Shown here piece after piece: positions 8,810 through 17,075 of a stretch of 17,273 nucleotides of DNA. Origin of the DNA: an uncultured Prevotella sp. (lineage in GTDB: Bacteria; Bacteroidota; Bacteroidia; Bacteroidales; Bacteroidaceae); the NCBI GenBank assembly GCA_934229335.1, contig CAKQDQ010000041.1:1-17273 (forward strand). The letters run 5' to 3'. Each line of letters starts with the position of its first letter. The first letter of the stretch is position 1. The notes under the pieces were generated by a model. The model ran no database searches, was not told where the DNA came from, and saw only the letters and a program-made list of their open reading frames with translations. The position numbers and the translations under genes were made by a program.

Positions 8810-8846
8810 AAAAAAAGCGGTAGACCTAAGAAAAGGTCTACCGCTT
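8810..8846 (-). terminator. Rho-independent terminator of the ferredoxin gene
   Basis: A perfect 13-base inverted repeat, AAGCGGTAGACCT (8815-8827) and its complement (8834-8846), encloses a 6-base loop. Read on the minus strand it ends in a run of seven T (8810-8816). It lies 34 bases after the ferredoxin stop and just before the malQ promoter, so it separates the ferredoxin gene from the malQ operon. Confidence 0.92.
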
Positions 8847-8880
8847 ATGGTATTAAATAATATTCGCTTATATCTACGAA

Positions 8881-9048
8881 TTAGCCAAGATGAATTGCCT
8901 CGTTAGGACAAACATCAGCGCATGTACCACACTCTGTGCAAACATCAGGATTGATTGAGTAGATCTCGCCCTCTGATATTGCCTCTGATGGGCACTCTGA
9001 AATACATGTACCACAAGCGATACAATCGTTATTAATTACGTAAGCCAT
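8881..9048 (-). CDS. Small 2[4Fe-4S] ferredoxin, clostridial type
   Basis: 55 residues, starting MAYVINNDC. Two complete iron-sulfur motifs are present: CIACGTCISECP (Cys9, 12, 15, 19) and CTECGTCADVCP (Cys37, 40, 43, 47). In the classic bacterial ferredoxin arrangement the last cysteine of each motif joins the other cluster. Length and spacing are those of the clostridial type. It is a soluble low-potential electron carrier in the cytoplasm, for partners such as pyruvate:ferredoxin oxidoreductase. It stands alone between its own promoter and a strong terminator, so it is monocistronic and not part of the malQ operon. The short acidic sequence is typical. The partner enzymes are not in this window. 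Confidence 0.97.
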   Translation of the reverse strand: MAYVINNDCIACGTCISECPSEAISEGEIYSINPDVCTECGTCADVCPNEAIHLG

Positions 9049-9107
9049 AGTTGTTAATTTATATGTTTATAATGTTTTTGTAAAATAAGTATTTCGTTTT
9101 CGTAGTG

Positions 9108-9141
9108 CAAAGGTAGAAATTTATTTTGAAAGTACCTACAA
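9108..9141 (-). promoter_or_regulatory. Probable promoter of the ferredoxin gene
   Basis: TACCTTTG (9108-9115, minus strand) matches the Bacteroidota -7 box TAnnTTTG and is the same octamer as in the malQ promoter. The upstream element is weaker: a TTG at 9139-9141 lies 23 bases away, inside the loop of a palindrome. Transcription would start near 9101, giving a leader of about 50 bases. Confidence 0.6.
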
Positions 9142-9150
9142 TTAGGTACT
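9131..9150. promoter_or_regulatory. Perfect 8-base inverted repeat at the ferredoxin promoter
   Basis: AGTACCTA (9131-9138) and TAGGTACT (9143-9150) form a perfect inverted repeat around a 4-base CAAT. It covers the -25 to -45 zone of the ferredoxin promoter, a usual place for an operator. On the plus strand it is followed by G and eight T (9151-9159), so a weak plus-strand terminator is the alternative, although no plus-strand gene ends nearby. The rest of 9160-9261, upstream of the PorT-like gene, is AT-rich, and I found no convincing -33/-7 pair there. Confidence 0.5.
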
Positions 9151-9261
9151 GTTTTTTTTGTTAAATAATGTTTTTCACCCTTTTTTATGGTATTTATGAG
9201 TATTAAAAGCAATTTATACAGCTTAATAACGTTATTTTATTTAAGGTAAATACTCACTTAT

Positions 9262-10008
9262 ATGCAAAGAATATACTCATTAATATTATTGTTCCTTTTG
9301 GCTATATCAGCCACCAACGCTCAGGAGAAGCGCGTACAAAACCGTCCATACACAGACCTTCGTCCGTTTCATCTCGGTATTGTCGTGGGCACACACCTTC
9401 AGGATTTGGAATTAGACAACGTCGGACCGCAGACCATTACGGCTCCTGACGGAACGGTGATTGACGCTAACGTAAGTGTAGACCAGCAAAACTGGGAACC
9501 TGGTTTTAACGTCGGCGTGCTCGGAGAGTTACGTCTTAACGAATATTTTGCCTTCCGAATGGCACCGCAACTGTATTTCGGTACACGCAACATCACATTC
9601 AGAAACCTCAACGCTACAAACGCTAACGGTACGCAAGAACAGGTAAGGGAGAGTATGAAGACGGTGTATGTAGGCGGAAACTTCGACTTCATTTACGCTG
9701 CGCAACGCTTCAACAACCACCGTCCTTACCTCATGATGGGTATCGCTCCCATGATGAATCTGGCAACAGGTTCAAGTGATTACATTAGATTAAAGAAGTC
9801 TGACGTCTTCTTTGAGGTAGGATTAGGCTGCGACTTCTACCTTCCTTTCTTCAAACTACGCCCAGAATTGAAGTTCATGTACGGCCTCAGCAACTGCCTC
9901 GACACGTCATACATCAACAATATGAATAACAATACCGCCCTGCCCTACGCCAAATCTATCAGCAATGCACACAGCAAGATGATAGTTCTGTCATTCTATT
10001 TTGAATAA
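9262..10008 (+). CDS. PorT-like outer membrane beta-barrel protein
   Basis: 248 residues with a signal peptide (MQRIYSLILLFLLAISATNA, cleavage before QEKRVQ). The mature part alternates polar and hydrophobic residues and is rich in aromatics, ending in FYFE, as in small outer-membrane barrels. The opening, RPFHLGIVVGTHLQDLEL, and the length match the PorT family, whose founder in Porphyromonas gingivalis is needed for type IX secretion. It would sit in the outer membrane. It converges on the large pectin esterase gene, whose product ends in a tail of the kind this system handles, though the two are transcribed in opposite directions. Assignment to PorT rather than a general outer-membrane barrel (OMP_b-brl_2) rests on remembered sequence features. 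I saw no clear promoter upstream. Confidence 0.75.
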   Translation: MQRIYSLILLFLLAISATNAQEKRVQNRPYTDLRPFHLGIVVGTHLQDLELDNVGPQTITAPDGTVIDANVSVDQQNWEPGFNVGVLGELRLNEYFAFRMAPQLYFGTRNITFRNLNATNANGTQEQVRESMKTVYVGGNFDFIYAAQRFNNHRPYLMMGIAPMMNLATGSSDYIRLKKSDVFFEVGLGCDFYLPFFKLRPELKFMYGLSNCLDTSYINNMNNNTALPYAKSISNAHSKMIVLSFYFE

Positions 10009-10017
10009 GAAAAAAAG

Positions 10018-10062
10018 AAACCGGCAACTAATGTGCTACACACACATCAGTTGCCGGTTTTC
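10018..10062. terminator. Bidirectional terminator between convergent genes
   Basis: AAACCGGCAACT (10018-10029) pairs perfectly with AGTTGCCGGTTT (10049-10060), and an inner ATGTG/CACAT extends the stem past one mismatch. TTTTCTTTT follows on the plus strand, and an A-rich run (10007-10020) gives a T tract on the minus strand. It lies 10 bases after the PorT-like stop and about 35 bases after the end of the convergent esterase gene, so it should stop both transcripts. Confidence 0.9.
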
Positions 10063-10095
10063 TTTTGTCGTCTTATTAAGTTCCCTTTACATCAT

Positions 10096-13000
10096 TTACT
10101 TTACCACAACCGTCTTGTTGTTCATAATGAACACACCATTACGAGGTGTCTTCACCGGCTGACCAAGTATGTTATAGATTGTTGACTTAACAGCTTTTGT
10201 ACCATCATTCTGTACAGTCTCGATGCCAGTAGATACGCTCAGCACGTCAGACATGGCAGATAGTGCACCGTTTTCGTTTACTGACTGCACCTGTATCTCA
10301 TCACCTACCGCTGCAACATAACGTGGTTCGGTAGTAAATGCCACAGGTTTGCCATTAACGGTTACTACATAACAGATAGCGTAGTCGTCAGCCTGCCATG
10401 TCACCTCATTACCTTCCTGCTTTAATACAGGCACAGCCGTCTTCTCTACCACCTCCATTGGGTTCCATACTCCAGTCTTTGCGCTGCTGCCGTCACCTGC
10501 CATCACGTTAGAGATGGTATACTGTGCAGCCTCATCAGCAGTAAGATAGTTTTTCGCTTTACCCGTTATGGTTTGCCCATTAGATGTGTAATAGTAGTCT
10601 TCTATAGATTTTTCCGAGAGTGCATAGCCTTTCTTGTCTACTATATCATATACCGCCCAGAGCTTAGGTAAGCCTCCCATTGTTGGGAACCAATAGCCAT
10701 CGTATGGCTTTACCTCCATCTTTGTGTGCAGGAAGACGGTCATTGGCTGGTCGTGCCATGGGCGACCGAGGTACACTTGGTAGTCTTCTGGATTACTTGT
10801 ATATGTTGTTGTGACAGTAGTGTTATTGAATACATATCCCCAACGTGTGCCTTCTGGGTGGTTAGGCGCAACAATGAATCCACCGTTCTTACGGTTTATG
10901 TTAAGGATACAGTTCTCAAACCACACGTCACCTGAGCCATATATGAAGTCAACACCGCCTTCTATCGTAGAGTTATAGAAGAACTGACGGTTGTATGTAC
11001 CGTTACTCTTATAGGTATCTTGATAAGAACGGGCGTTGATGCCGTCAAATACGGCACGGTCAGAGGTAATGTTCATACACAGAGCCTGCGGTCCTTCCAT
11101 GCCCTTTATGGTCCAGTTCTCGTTGTCAAGGGTCACACCCTGCATATAGAAGTCGCTGGCATTGTCCTGCACTTCGAGTGTTGCGCCAGCGTTAACATGA
11201 TACCATACGCGTGAAGGGTCGTTGCATGAACCATCCATTCGGTCTGTTGCTATCGTCACTTTGTCTACTGCCTGACCGATAAGGTGAACGTTTGGCTTGT
11301 TCACATACACCAGTCTGCAATCGTCATAGTTATTCTTTCCGCCAGGAATCTTCTCTGTTGGAGCACCTGCACCTGTCTGCGATGTGGTGAAACGAGTACC
11401 GTAACTATCGTTAAACGTTGTGTTAGGGTCGTTATAGTATCCCTCCTTTATATATATAAGGTATGGTGTCGTAGCATTATTAGGCGCATCGTCTATGGCA
11501 TCCTGTATGTAACGATACTGCTTTGGCATTGTCTCCGTAGCAGCAATGCTCTCTCCTTGTTTCAGGTCGAGGTTCTTGTCTACCACAGCATCGAAGATAC
11601 GTGCCTGTGGTTTCTGCCTGTCCATAACGGTGAACGTCAGTGTCTGTGCAGCGGCAGCATTGCCTGAGCGGTCAGTCACATAACCTGCAGGGAGCACGAA
11701 GGCGTATGTCTTGCCATATTCAAGTCCTACATAGTTGAAGGTCACACTGCGAGTGTTCCATGTTGGTTGCAGTGTCTTGCCGTCGAGTGTTGCCTCAGCT
11801 ACGGCTGTTCCTGCCTGTATGCGTTCATTGTATGATATTGTTATGCTGCCAGAAGCACTCACTCCTGTTGCTCCATCAGCAGGAAGTGTTGCCGTTACCA
11901 CTGGTGCTACATCGTCAGCTACGGTCTCTGCCGTACCGAGAACATATACATTACCAATACCAGACTCTGAATGTGCTGTGTATTTCAGTCCGTCAAAGGA
12001 ACTGTCGAAGGTGTATGACGAGTTCAATATTTCTTCTCCCGTACCGCAAACACGTACATATACCAAGTCTTTACCATCAGCCTCTGCTGGCAGTGTGAAG
12101 GAAATAGGCTTTATTACGTTCGCCGTCATATCCCATTCTGCACCATCTATGTTGGCAAAGGTGGTGCCATCGAGTGAATACTGTGCCTTATACGTCTTAG
12201 TAGCAGCATTCTTCGCTGCCATGTCGCCTACGAAAGTAACGTTTGTGAAGCCCTTGGTTGAGAACTGATACTGCCATGCTATGTCACGTGTGTCATAGCC
12301 ATTCTGATACAATCCGTTGATTCCAGCCATCACAACGCCCTCACGGTTGCGCACCACTGGTGTGCCTGTGTTCTGCGAATAGACCAAGCTGCCGTCTGAC
12401 TGACGTACTACCGCAGCCTGTGCGTTACGTTCCGCATCCCATGTTATGTCTGCCTGGAACGGATACTGCGCTGTTGTCTCGTAAGCGTACGACTGTGTTT
12501 TTGAAGCATCGAACACCGCAACGAAGTCTTGAACCTCATAGTTTGCGGTGAGGTTCATGTCAGAATTTACGGTAACGGTGCGTGTTGCCGTTGTGCCAGC
12601 GTTCTCCCCGCCATCCGTCCACTGCATGAACTTCAAGATACGTGACTCGTTTGCCGTTGCCGTTACTTTTGTTCCTGCCTCATATTTGCCGTTATTATCG
12701 TTCGGTGTGAGTGTTACAGAACCTATTGAGAGTTCTGCATCGTTGGTGCATGAGGTGCTGACGGTGTAAACAGGTATAGCGTCAAATATAGCAGTAACGT
12801 TCTTGTCGGCATCCATTGCCAACGTGTATGCTTCTGTGTTTGCAACACTTTTGCCGTCAACCTGCCACTCTTTAAACTTATATCCGAAGTTACGCTTGGC
12901 TGTAAGTGTTACCTCTGAACCTTCTTTATATGCCGACATCTGTGGGTCGAGAGCTACGGTACCAGCCTCAGCAGGACTTACGCTTGTGGTAAGTGCATAC

Positions 13001-15384
13001 TTCTTGCTCTGCTGTATGGTGCCTTGCATCTTACCTTCCACAACGATATCGTTGATACCAACGTTCTTGCCTTTTCCGAGTCCTACTACAGAGATGGCGA
13101 GTTTCAGTGGGTTGCTTGCATCAGCGGAAACGCCTTCCACGTTTGCCTCAAGTGTTTTCAACTCTAATCCCTTGCCTGAGCGGTTAACATCCGCGTTCTC
13201 GCAGATGGTTGCGCTGCCTGTTCCGCTTATCACAGCTGTGATTTTACCACCGTCTGTACCGTAGCGTGCAGCCTGGAACGTTACCTTTGTTGGCATGAAC
13301 ACAACGCCATCTTCTGGTGTAAGGGCAAAGGTTACGGTATTACCCTCTACTGCTGATGAAGGAAGCGAACTTGCTGTAGCGTTCGCTATCTTCGTTTGCT
13401 TCTTTCCGTTGTCTGTGCTTCCACTCCAAGAGCAACCACCGTCCTTGCTTACAGTGAGGAGAGAACCGTAAGAAACGGTTTTACCCACGAAGCCGACTGT
13501 CATTTCTTCTGGGTTAAAGACAGGGTCTGAGTCAACAAGGCTGTATGATATCGTTCCATCGTAGTTTACTGTCTGACCACCTGCTTTAGTGGCTGTGCCG
13601 TGTATTGTCATGTCAGAGAGACAGAGATATTTTCCGCTTGCCTCAGCAGTCTGACCGTTATACCAAGGATATAGGCGCACATACAGTGACTGTCCCTCTT
13701 CTATCTTGCTTACGACTGGGCACTCTATAAGTGTAGGTGCATCCTTTGCCATGTTCACCTTCTCGTCTATCAGCACAGGGTTAGCGAAGTCTTTGTTTGT
13801 GCTGTAATACGCATGATAACTCACGGCAGAGCCTCCACGACCAGAGATATAATATGATATTTTGTCAACAGCATACTCATAATCTGCTGGACAGGTAACC
13901 TTAAACTCTGCATAACGTGTTGACACCTCGTCAATCTCGCCCACTCCCCACTTGCCTGTTGGTGTAGTGAGCAACTGCATCTTTCGTGCTGTGTCGTCTG
14001 TACCTATCGTTCCGTACTGCTGTACCTTGAGTTCTGCCAACGACTGGTCGGCTACTGTAAGCAGTTCGTTTTCTTCTGGGGCAGCAGATGTTGTCAATGT
14101 CCATACAGCAGAGGCTTCCTTGCCTCCCGTAAGGTTTATTGCCTCAGCGGTAAGTGGCAGCTGCGACGTCTGCGTCCCTGCTGTTGCTGTCAATGTTCCC
14201 GTTATCTTACCAGAGCCGTTAAGGTTTGCCTTAACGTAAATAGTGCAGATAACGCTATTTCCGCTACATGGTATGGTGACAGTAGCTGAATAGTTATTCT
14301 TGTCGATTGACACGAGGAAGCCACCATCAGCGGTAATGGTCATGTCGTTACCGCTCTGCAATCCGAAGGCAGAAACATTAAATTCCTTTACCACAGACTG
14401 TCCCTGATATGCCTTGCCAAGGTCGCCCGAGGTTGGGTTGAATGTTATCTCTGATGAAACGATAACGTCTTTCGCCAGTGCTTCGAGTACTGCCTTCTTC
14501 TTCGGGTCTGTCTCTGACGCTGCTTGTGCCTTGAGCTGCTGAGCAAACTCACGTGCTATCAGTGTGGCACCGAGTGCTCCTGGGTGTGTAGAGTCATCGT
14601 TACAGAAGAGGTTGCTGGTGCAATATGCCTCGCCATAACTAACGTATAGCTTTGCGGTAAGCGTTGTAAGGTCTATGAACGGCACGTCATCATACTCGTT
14701 TGCCACGTTCCTTGCCTGTGCTACATAATCGTATGTATCGTCAGACGCTGCAACCTTATTGCCTGTAGTAAGTGTTTTGCCATCACATATAGTAAAACTA
14801 TCGCCAAGGTCGTGCTGTCCGTTGCGGCGTATTGCGGTGCCGCTTGACTCGAAATACTTTCTACATATAGGACCAACAACGATTGGTGTTACGCCCATCG
14901 CTTTCGCTTCGTCAATGTACTTGCGTATATACTCTTTATAAGTACCGCTTGCCGTAGTGCCGCGATAGTCGGTAGAGGCTGCTTTGTCTGCCTGACCTGT
15001 GGCGGTATAGTATGCTTTTACCACGTCGCCATCTGCGCCCCCGTTCTTCTCATCGTTGTGAGCGAACTGTATAAGGAGATAGTCTCCCTTCTGCATTTCG
15101 TCGCTTCCGCCCTTAACAAGCGTTGGCCAGTAAGCGGCTTCCTTATAGAAAGACTTACTTGAGGCACCCGACTTGCCACGGTTGTTCACCGTTACATTGT
15201 CGGTATTAAAGAACTGTTGCAGCATTTGCGCCCACCCACGCTTGTCAGTAGAACCGTCAGTGGAGTAGTTAGCCATGGTAGAGTCTCCGATGGTGTGCAA
15301 CTTCTTCTTCGCCTCTGTCGACATTACTCCTACGAGGAGTAACACTCCGACAAACAATAATGGTTTGAAAAAGTTTTTGTTCAT
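10096..15384 (-). CDS. Giant secreted pectin esterase: SGNH/CE12 acetylesterase fused to CE8 pectin methylesterase, T9SS tail
   Basis: 1762 residues. Signal peptide 1-25 (cleavage after TEA). Residues about 28-285 are an SGNH esterase like rhamnogalacturonan acetylesterase, with GDS (Ser35), Asn110 in FAHND and Asp264/His267 in DSTHPG. Then come a BACON-like domain (about 310-415), two beta-sandwich regions (420-600, 602-786), two InlB-like repeats (796-868, 871-950), another sandwich (952-1152) and a bacterial Ig-like domain (about 1157-1254). The CE8 pectinesterase (about 1260-1580) keeps Gln1433, Asp1456 (YQDT), Asp1479 (GGVDF) and Arg1541 (LGRPW). An Ig-like piece and a tail with IYNILGQPVKTPRNGVFIMNNKTVVVK-type features (residues 1736-1762) suggest T9SS sorting to the surface. 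It would remove acetyl and methyl esters from pectin. Both catalytic sets look intact. It is divergent from an AraC-type regulator. Confidence 0.93.
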   Translation of the reverse strand: MNKNFFKPLLFVGVLLLVGVMSTEAKKKLHTIGDSTMANYSTDGSTDKRGWAQMLQQFFNTDNVTVNNRGKSGASSKSFYKEAAYWPTLVKGGSDEMQKGDYLLIQFAHNDEKNGGADGDVVKAYYTATGQADKAASTDYRGTTASGTYKEYIRKYIDEAKAMGVTPIVVGPICRKYFESSGTAIRRNGQHDLGDSFTICDGKTLTTGNKVAASDDTYDYVAQARNVANEYDDVPFIDLTTLTAKLYVSYGEAYCTSNLFCNDDSTHPGALGATLIAREFAQQLKAQAASETDPKKKAVLEALAKDVIVSSEITFNPTSGDLGKAYQGQSVVKEFNVSAFGLQSGNDMTITADGGFLVSIDKNNYSATVTIPCSGNSVICTIYVKANLNGSGKITGTLTATAGTQTSQLPLTAEAINLTGGKEASAVWTLTTSAAPEENELLTVADQSLAELKVQQYGTIGTDDTARKMQLLTTPTGKWGVGEIDEVSTRYAEFKVTCPADYEYAVDKISYYISGRGGSAVSYHAYYSTNKDFANPVLIDEKVNMAKDAPTLIECPVVSKIEEGQSLYVRLYPWYNGQTAEASGKYLCLSDMTIHGTATKAGGQTVNYDGTISYSLVDSDPVFNPEEMTVGFVGKTVSYGSLLTVSKDGGCSWSGSTDNGKKQTKIANATASSLPSSAVEGNTVTFALTPEDGVVFMPTKVTFQAARYGTDGGKITAVISGTGSATICENADVNRSGKGLELKTLEANVEGVSADASNPLKLAISVVGLGKGKNVGINDIVVEGKMQGTIQQSKKYALTTSVSPAEAGTVALDPQMSAYKEGSEVTLTAKRNFGYKFKEWQVDGKSVANTEAYTLAMDADKNVTAIFDAIPVYTVSTSCTNDAELSIGSVTLTPNDNNGKYEAGTKVTATANESRILKFMQWTDGGENAGTTATRTVTVNSDMNLTANYEVQDFVAVFDASKTQSYAYETTAQYPFQADITWDAERNAQAAVVRQSDGSLVYSQNTGTPVVRNREGVVMAGINGLYQNGYDTRDIAWQYQFSTKGFTNVTFVGDMAAKNAATKTYKAQYSLDGTTFANIDGAEWDMTANVIKPISFTLPAEADGKDLVYVRVCGTGEEILNSSYTFDSSFDGLKYTAHSESGIGNVYVLGTAETVADDVAPVVTATLPADGATGVSASGSITISYNERIQAGTAVAEATLDGKTLQPTWNTRSVTFNYVGLEYGKTYAFVLPAGYVTDRSGNAAAAQTLTFTVMDRQKPQARIFDAVVDKNLDLKQGESIAATETMPKQYRYIQDAIDDAPNNATTPYLIYIKEGYYNDPNTTFNDSYGTRFTTSQTGAGAPTEKIPGGKNNYDDCRLVYVNKPNVHLIGQAVDKVTIATDRMDGSCNDPSRVWYHVNAGATLEVQDNASDFYMQGVTLDNENWTIKGMEGPQALCMNITSDRAVFDGINARSYQDTYKSNGTYNRQFFYNSTIEGGVDFIYGSGDVWFENCILNINRKNGGFIVAPNHPEGTRWGYVFNNTTVTTTYTSNPEDYQVYLGRPWHDQPMTVFLHTKMEVKPYDGYWFPTMGGLPKLWAVYDIVDKKGYALSEKSIEDYYYTSNGQTITGKAKNYLTADEAAQYTISNVMAGDGSSAKTGVWNPMEVVEKTAVPVLKQEGNEVTWQADDYAICYVVTVNGKPVAFTTEPRYVAAVGDEIQVQSVNENGALSAMSDVLSVSTGIETVQNDGTKAVKSTIYNILGQPVKTPRNGVFIMNNKTVVVK

Positions 15385-15385
15385 T

Positions 15386-15436
15386 TAGTTATTATTTTAA
15401 GTTGATTAGTTATTATTTTAAGTTGATTAGTTATTT
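15386..15436. repeat. 21-base tandem repeat covering the esterase start region
   Basis: Two identical 21-base units (15386-15406 and 15407-15427, starting TAGTTATTATTTTAAG) are followed by nine more bases of a third. The array begins one base upstream of the esterase ATG (15382-15384) on the minus strand, so it doubles the A-rich leader where ribosomes would bind. Confidence 0.95.
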
Positions 15437-15498
15437 CCTTTGGGTGCTGAGATATATAAATATGTGTATTCACTTTCATCACTGTATGTTTCCATCCG

Positions 15499-15506
15499 CA
15501 AAATTA
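15499..15506 (-). promoter_or_regulatory. Possible -7 box of the pectin esterase gene
   Basis: TAATTTTG on the minus strand matches TAnnTTTG, about 115 bases before the esterase ATG. No good -33 element lies 19-23 bases upstream, so this may need an activator, or the match may be chance in AT-rich DNA. Confidence 0.35.
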
Positions 15507-15703
15507 TACATTTTCTTCTATATAAAGGTTTATTATGCACTCAAAAAGGTAGTAAATTTATTTTACCACATGGGTATTTTTGCTTCACCTCCGTTAGTTT
15601 TCTGCGGTTTCATCGGCAGTAAGGCATATTATTTACACTTAGAACCTCGACTGTTAGAAGATGTCTAAAAACAACATTATATTTCACTTATTGCCTATAA
15701 AGA

Positions 15704-15736
15704 TTGTCTGTATCTCAAATGTTTTTTGTAACTTTG
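15704..15736 (+). promoter_or_regulatory. Promoter of the AraC-family gene
   Basis: TAACTTTG (15729-15736) is a perfect -7 box, and TTG (15704-15706) lies 22 bases upstream, within the spacing seen for Bacteroidota -33 elements. Transcription should begin near 15743, giving a leader of nearly 40 bases before ATG 15781. Confidence 0.7.
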
Positions 15737-15780
15737 CAACTGTTGCGTAACAACAACTCACTATTTAATCACCTTAGCCA

Positions 15781-16665
15781 ATGGAAAAAGAACATACAAC
15801 AGACGCTCTACCAACAACGCCCAACAACTATTTTGACAATAGGCTGGCACTAATATCCAATATCCGACACATAAAGGATATGCCACAGAAACGCGTTCTT
15901 GTAGAGGGTTTTCTCGTTCTTATCGTTACCGACGGTGAGTTGACCCTCTCAATAGACGGAAAGAACTACCAGCTTGCCAAGGGCGACATCTTCAGCTGTC
16001 TGCCACGTAACATCCTTGAGCACTCTACCGCATCGGAGGATGCTGAAGCCTACATTATATATATGTCTCCTGACTACGCTGAAGAGATAGCGCAACGAGT
16101 AAGGGTAGACTGGACTTTCAGTATGATTATGTCCAAATACGAGCAGCTTCATGCCGAACCAGAGGAGCTGCGCCACCTGTTGCTATACTTTGAGCTTATA
16201 AAGGCGAAATGTGAGTCGTGCGACAGTAAATTCAAAAAACAGATTATCGACTCGCTGTTTGTATCTACTTGTTATGAGATTTGCGACATTCGCGCTCGCA
16301 GCGGACAGATTACGGCAAACGTTCAAAGCTCTGCCGCTGAGAATCTGATGCAGCGTTTCATGAAACTGCTTTACGAATCAGACCACCGCATGAGGAGTGT
16401 GCAGGAGTATGCCGATGCGCTCTGCGTGTCGTCTAAATACTTCTCTTCTGTATGTCGGCAGGTAACGGGCAAGAATGCACGCGACTTGATAAACGAAGAC
16501 ATTATCCGCTCCATACGACTGCTTATCGCTGACAATAGCCTTAACATTAAGCAGATTGCCGACTCATGCGGTTTTAAAAACCAAAGCCACTTCGGAACGT
16601 TCTTTAGACGCCACGTGGGGATGTCGCCACAACAATACCGCGACTCGCTAAGGCACAGGGAGTGA
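15781..16665 (+). CDS. AraC-family transcriptional regulator with N-terminal cupin domain
   Basis: 294 residues. The N-terminal part (about 38-95) is a cupin-like sensor, with VEGFLVLIVTDGELTLSIDG and AKGDIFSCLPRNILEH. The C-terminal part (about 195-294) is the double helix-turn-helix of the AraC/XylS family: first helix pair SVQEYADALCVSSKYFSSV, second IKQIADSCGFKNQSHFGTFF, then the family ending RRHVGMSPQQYR. The protein should bind DNA in the cytoplasm and respond to a small ligand. It is divergent from the pectin esterase gene over 396 bases, which makes that gene a likely target. This is inference, since many such regulators control distant genes. Length is normal and it looks intact. 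I see no clear terminator after the stop; the palindromic repeat begins about 60 bases later. Confidence 0.95.
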   Translation: MEKEHTTDALPTTPNNYFDNRLALISNIRHIKDMPQKRVLVEGFLVLIVTDGELTLSIDGKNYQLAKGDIFSCLPRNILEHSTASEDAEAYIIYMSPDYAEEIAQRVRVDWTFSMIMSKYEQLHAEPEELRHLLLYFELIKAKCESCDSKFKKQIIDSLFVSTCYEICDIRARSGQITANVQSSAAENLMQRFMKLLYESDHRMRSVQEYADALCVSSKYFSSVCRQVTGKNARDLINEDIIRSIRLLIADNSLNIKQIADSCGFKNQSHFGTFFRRHVGMSPQQYRDSLRHRE

Positions 16666-16723
16666 GTGCAGAGAAAAGAATTAAGGGGGCTTCTTTAAGT
16701 AATGTATTAAAAACTTAAAACAT

Positions 16724-16998
16724 TGGAGCTTCTCTAAGTTTGCTGGTACGGGCTGAAAGCCAAACAAGCACATAGCGCAGGGCAAGGCGAAGCGACACCC
16801 TGGAAATATATAACGAGCGGCACATCATCAACGCCCTGAAAGGGCAAAAGCATAATAAAACTGGTGTTTAAGGATTAATGCTTTTGCCCTTTCAGGGCGT
16901 TCCATTGATAATACGACAATACCCAGGGTGTCGCTTCGCTTGCCCTGGGCTATGCGCTCATTGGGCCTTCAGCCCGTGGCGAACTAAATTCTAAGCTT
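16724..16998. repeat. Long nested-palindrome intergenic repeat, copy 1 (complete)
   Basis: The element is one large imperfect palindrome. The outer arms are 16725-16803 and 16923-16998; they pair through AGCTT, TAAGTTTG/GAACTAAAT-like ends, ACGGGCTGAA, CATAGC, CAGGGCAAG and GCGAAGCGACACCCTGG. Inside lies a perfect 24-base inverted repeat (16830-16853 and 16878-16901, core GCCCTGAAAGGGCAAAAGC) around a 24-base loop. Short sub-hairpins such as GCCCTGAAAGGGC also exist in each arm. There is no open frame. It resembles the abundant REP/MITE-like elements between genes in Prevotella and Bacteroides genomes. The link to an IS200-like REP transposase is only inferred. Confidence 0.85.
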
Positions 16999-17075
16999 GA
17001 ACCAAAACCTGTTTGAATACTTACTTAGCCATAAAAAACGTGGATTATGAGCCCTTTCATCGCAGCATAATATAC

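Larger units (their letters stand above)
15385..15780. other. Divergent intergenic region between esterase and regulator genes
   Basis: These 396 AT-rich bases hold the 5' regions of both divergent genes. They contain a 21-base tandem repeat next to the esterase start, a possible minus-strand -7 box near 15500, and a good promoter for the AraC gene. An 88-codon open frame (15402-15668, plus) begins inside the tandem repeat and looks like chance: its protein is low in complexity and matches nothing I know. I found no convincing paired binding sites for the AraC protein by eye. Confidence 0.6.

Noticed and set aside
9160..9261. Promoter for the PorT-like gene
   Set aside because: The region is AT-rich with scattered TTTG-like words, but no pair has a TAnnTTTG box at proper spacing.
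11735..12268. 177-codon open frame on the plus strand
   Set aside because: It lies wholly opposite the esterase gene, whose domains and motifs are clear; the Ser/Pro/Val-rich product is typical of an antisense shadow.
15402..15668. 88-codon open frame on the plus strand in the divergent intergenic region
   Set aside because: It starts inside the tandem repeat, is full of aromatic residues from AT-rich DNA, has no recognisable domain and runs through the likely esterase promoter region.
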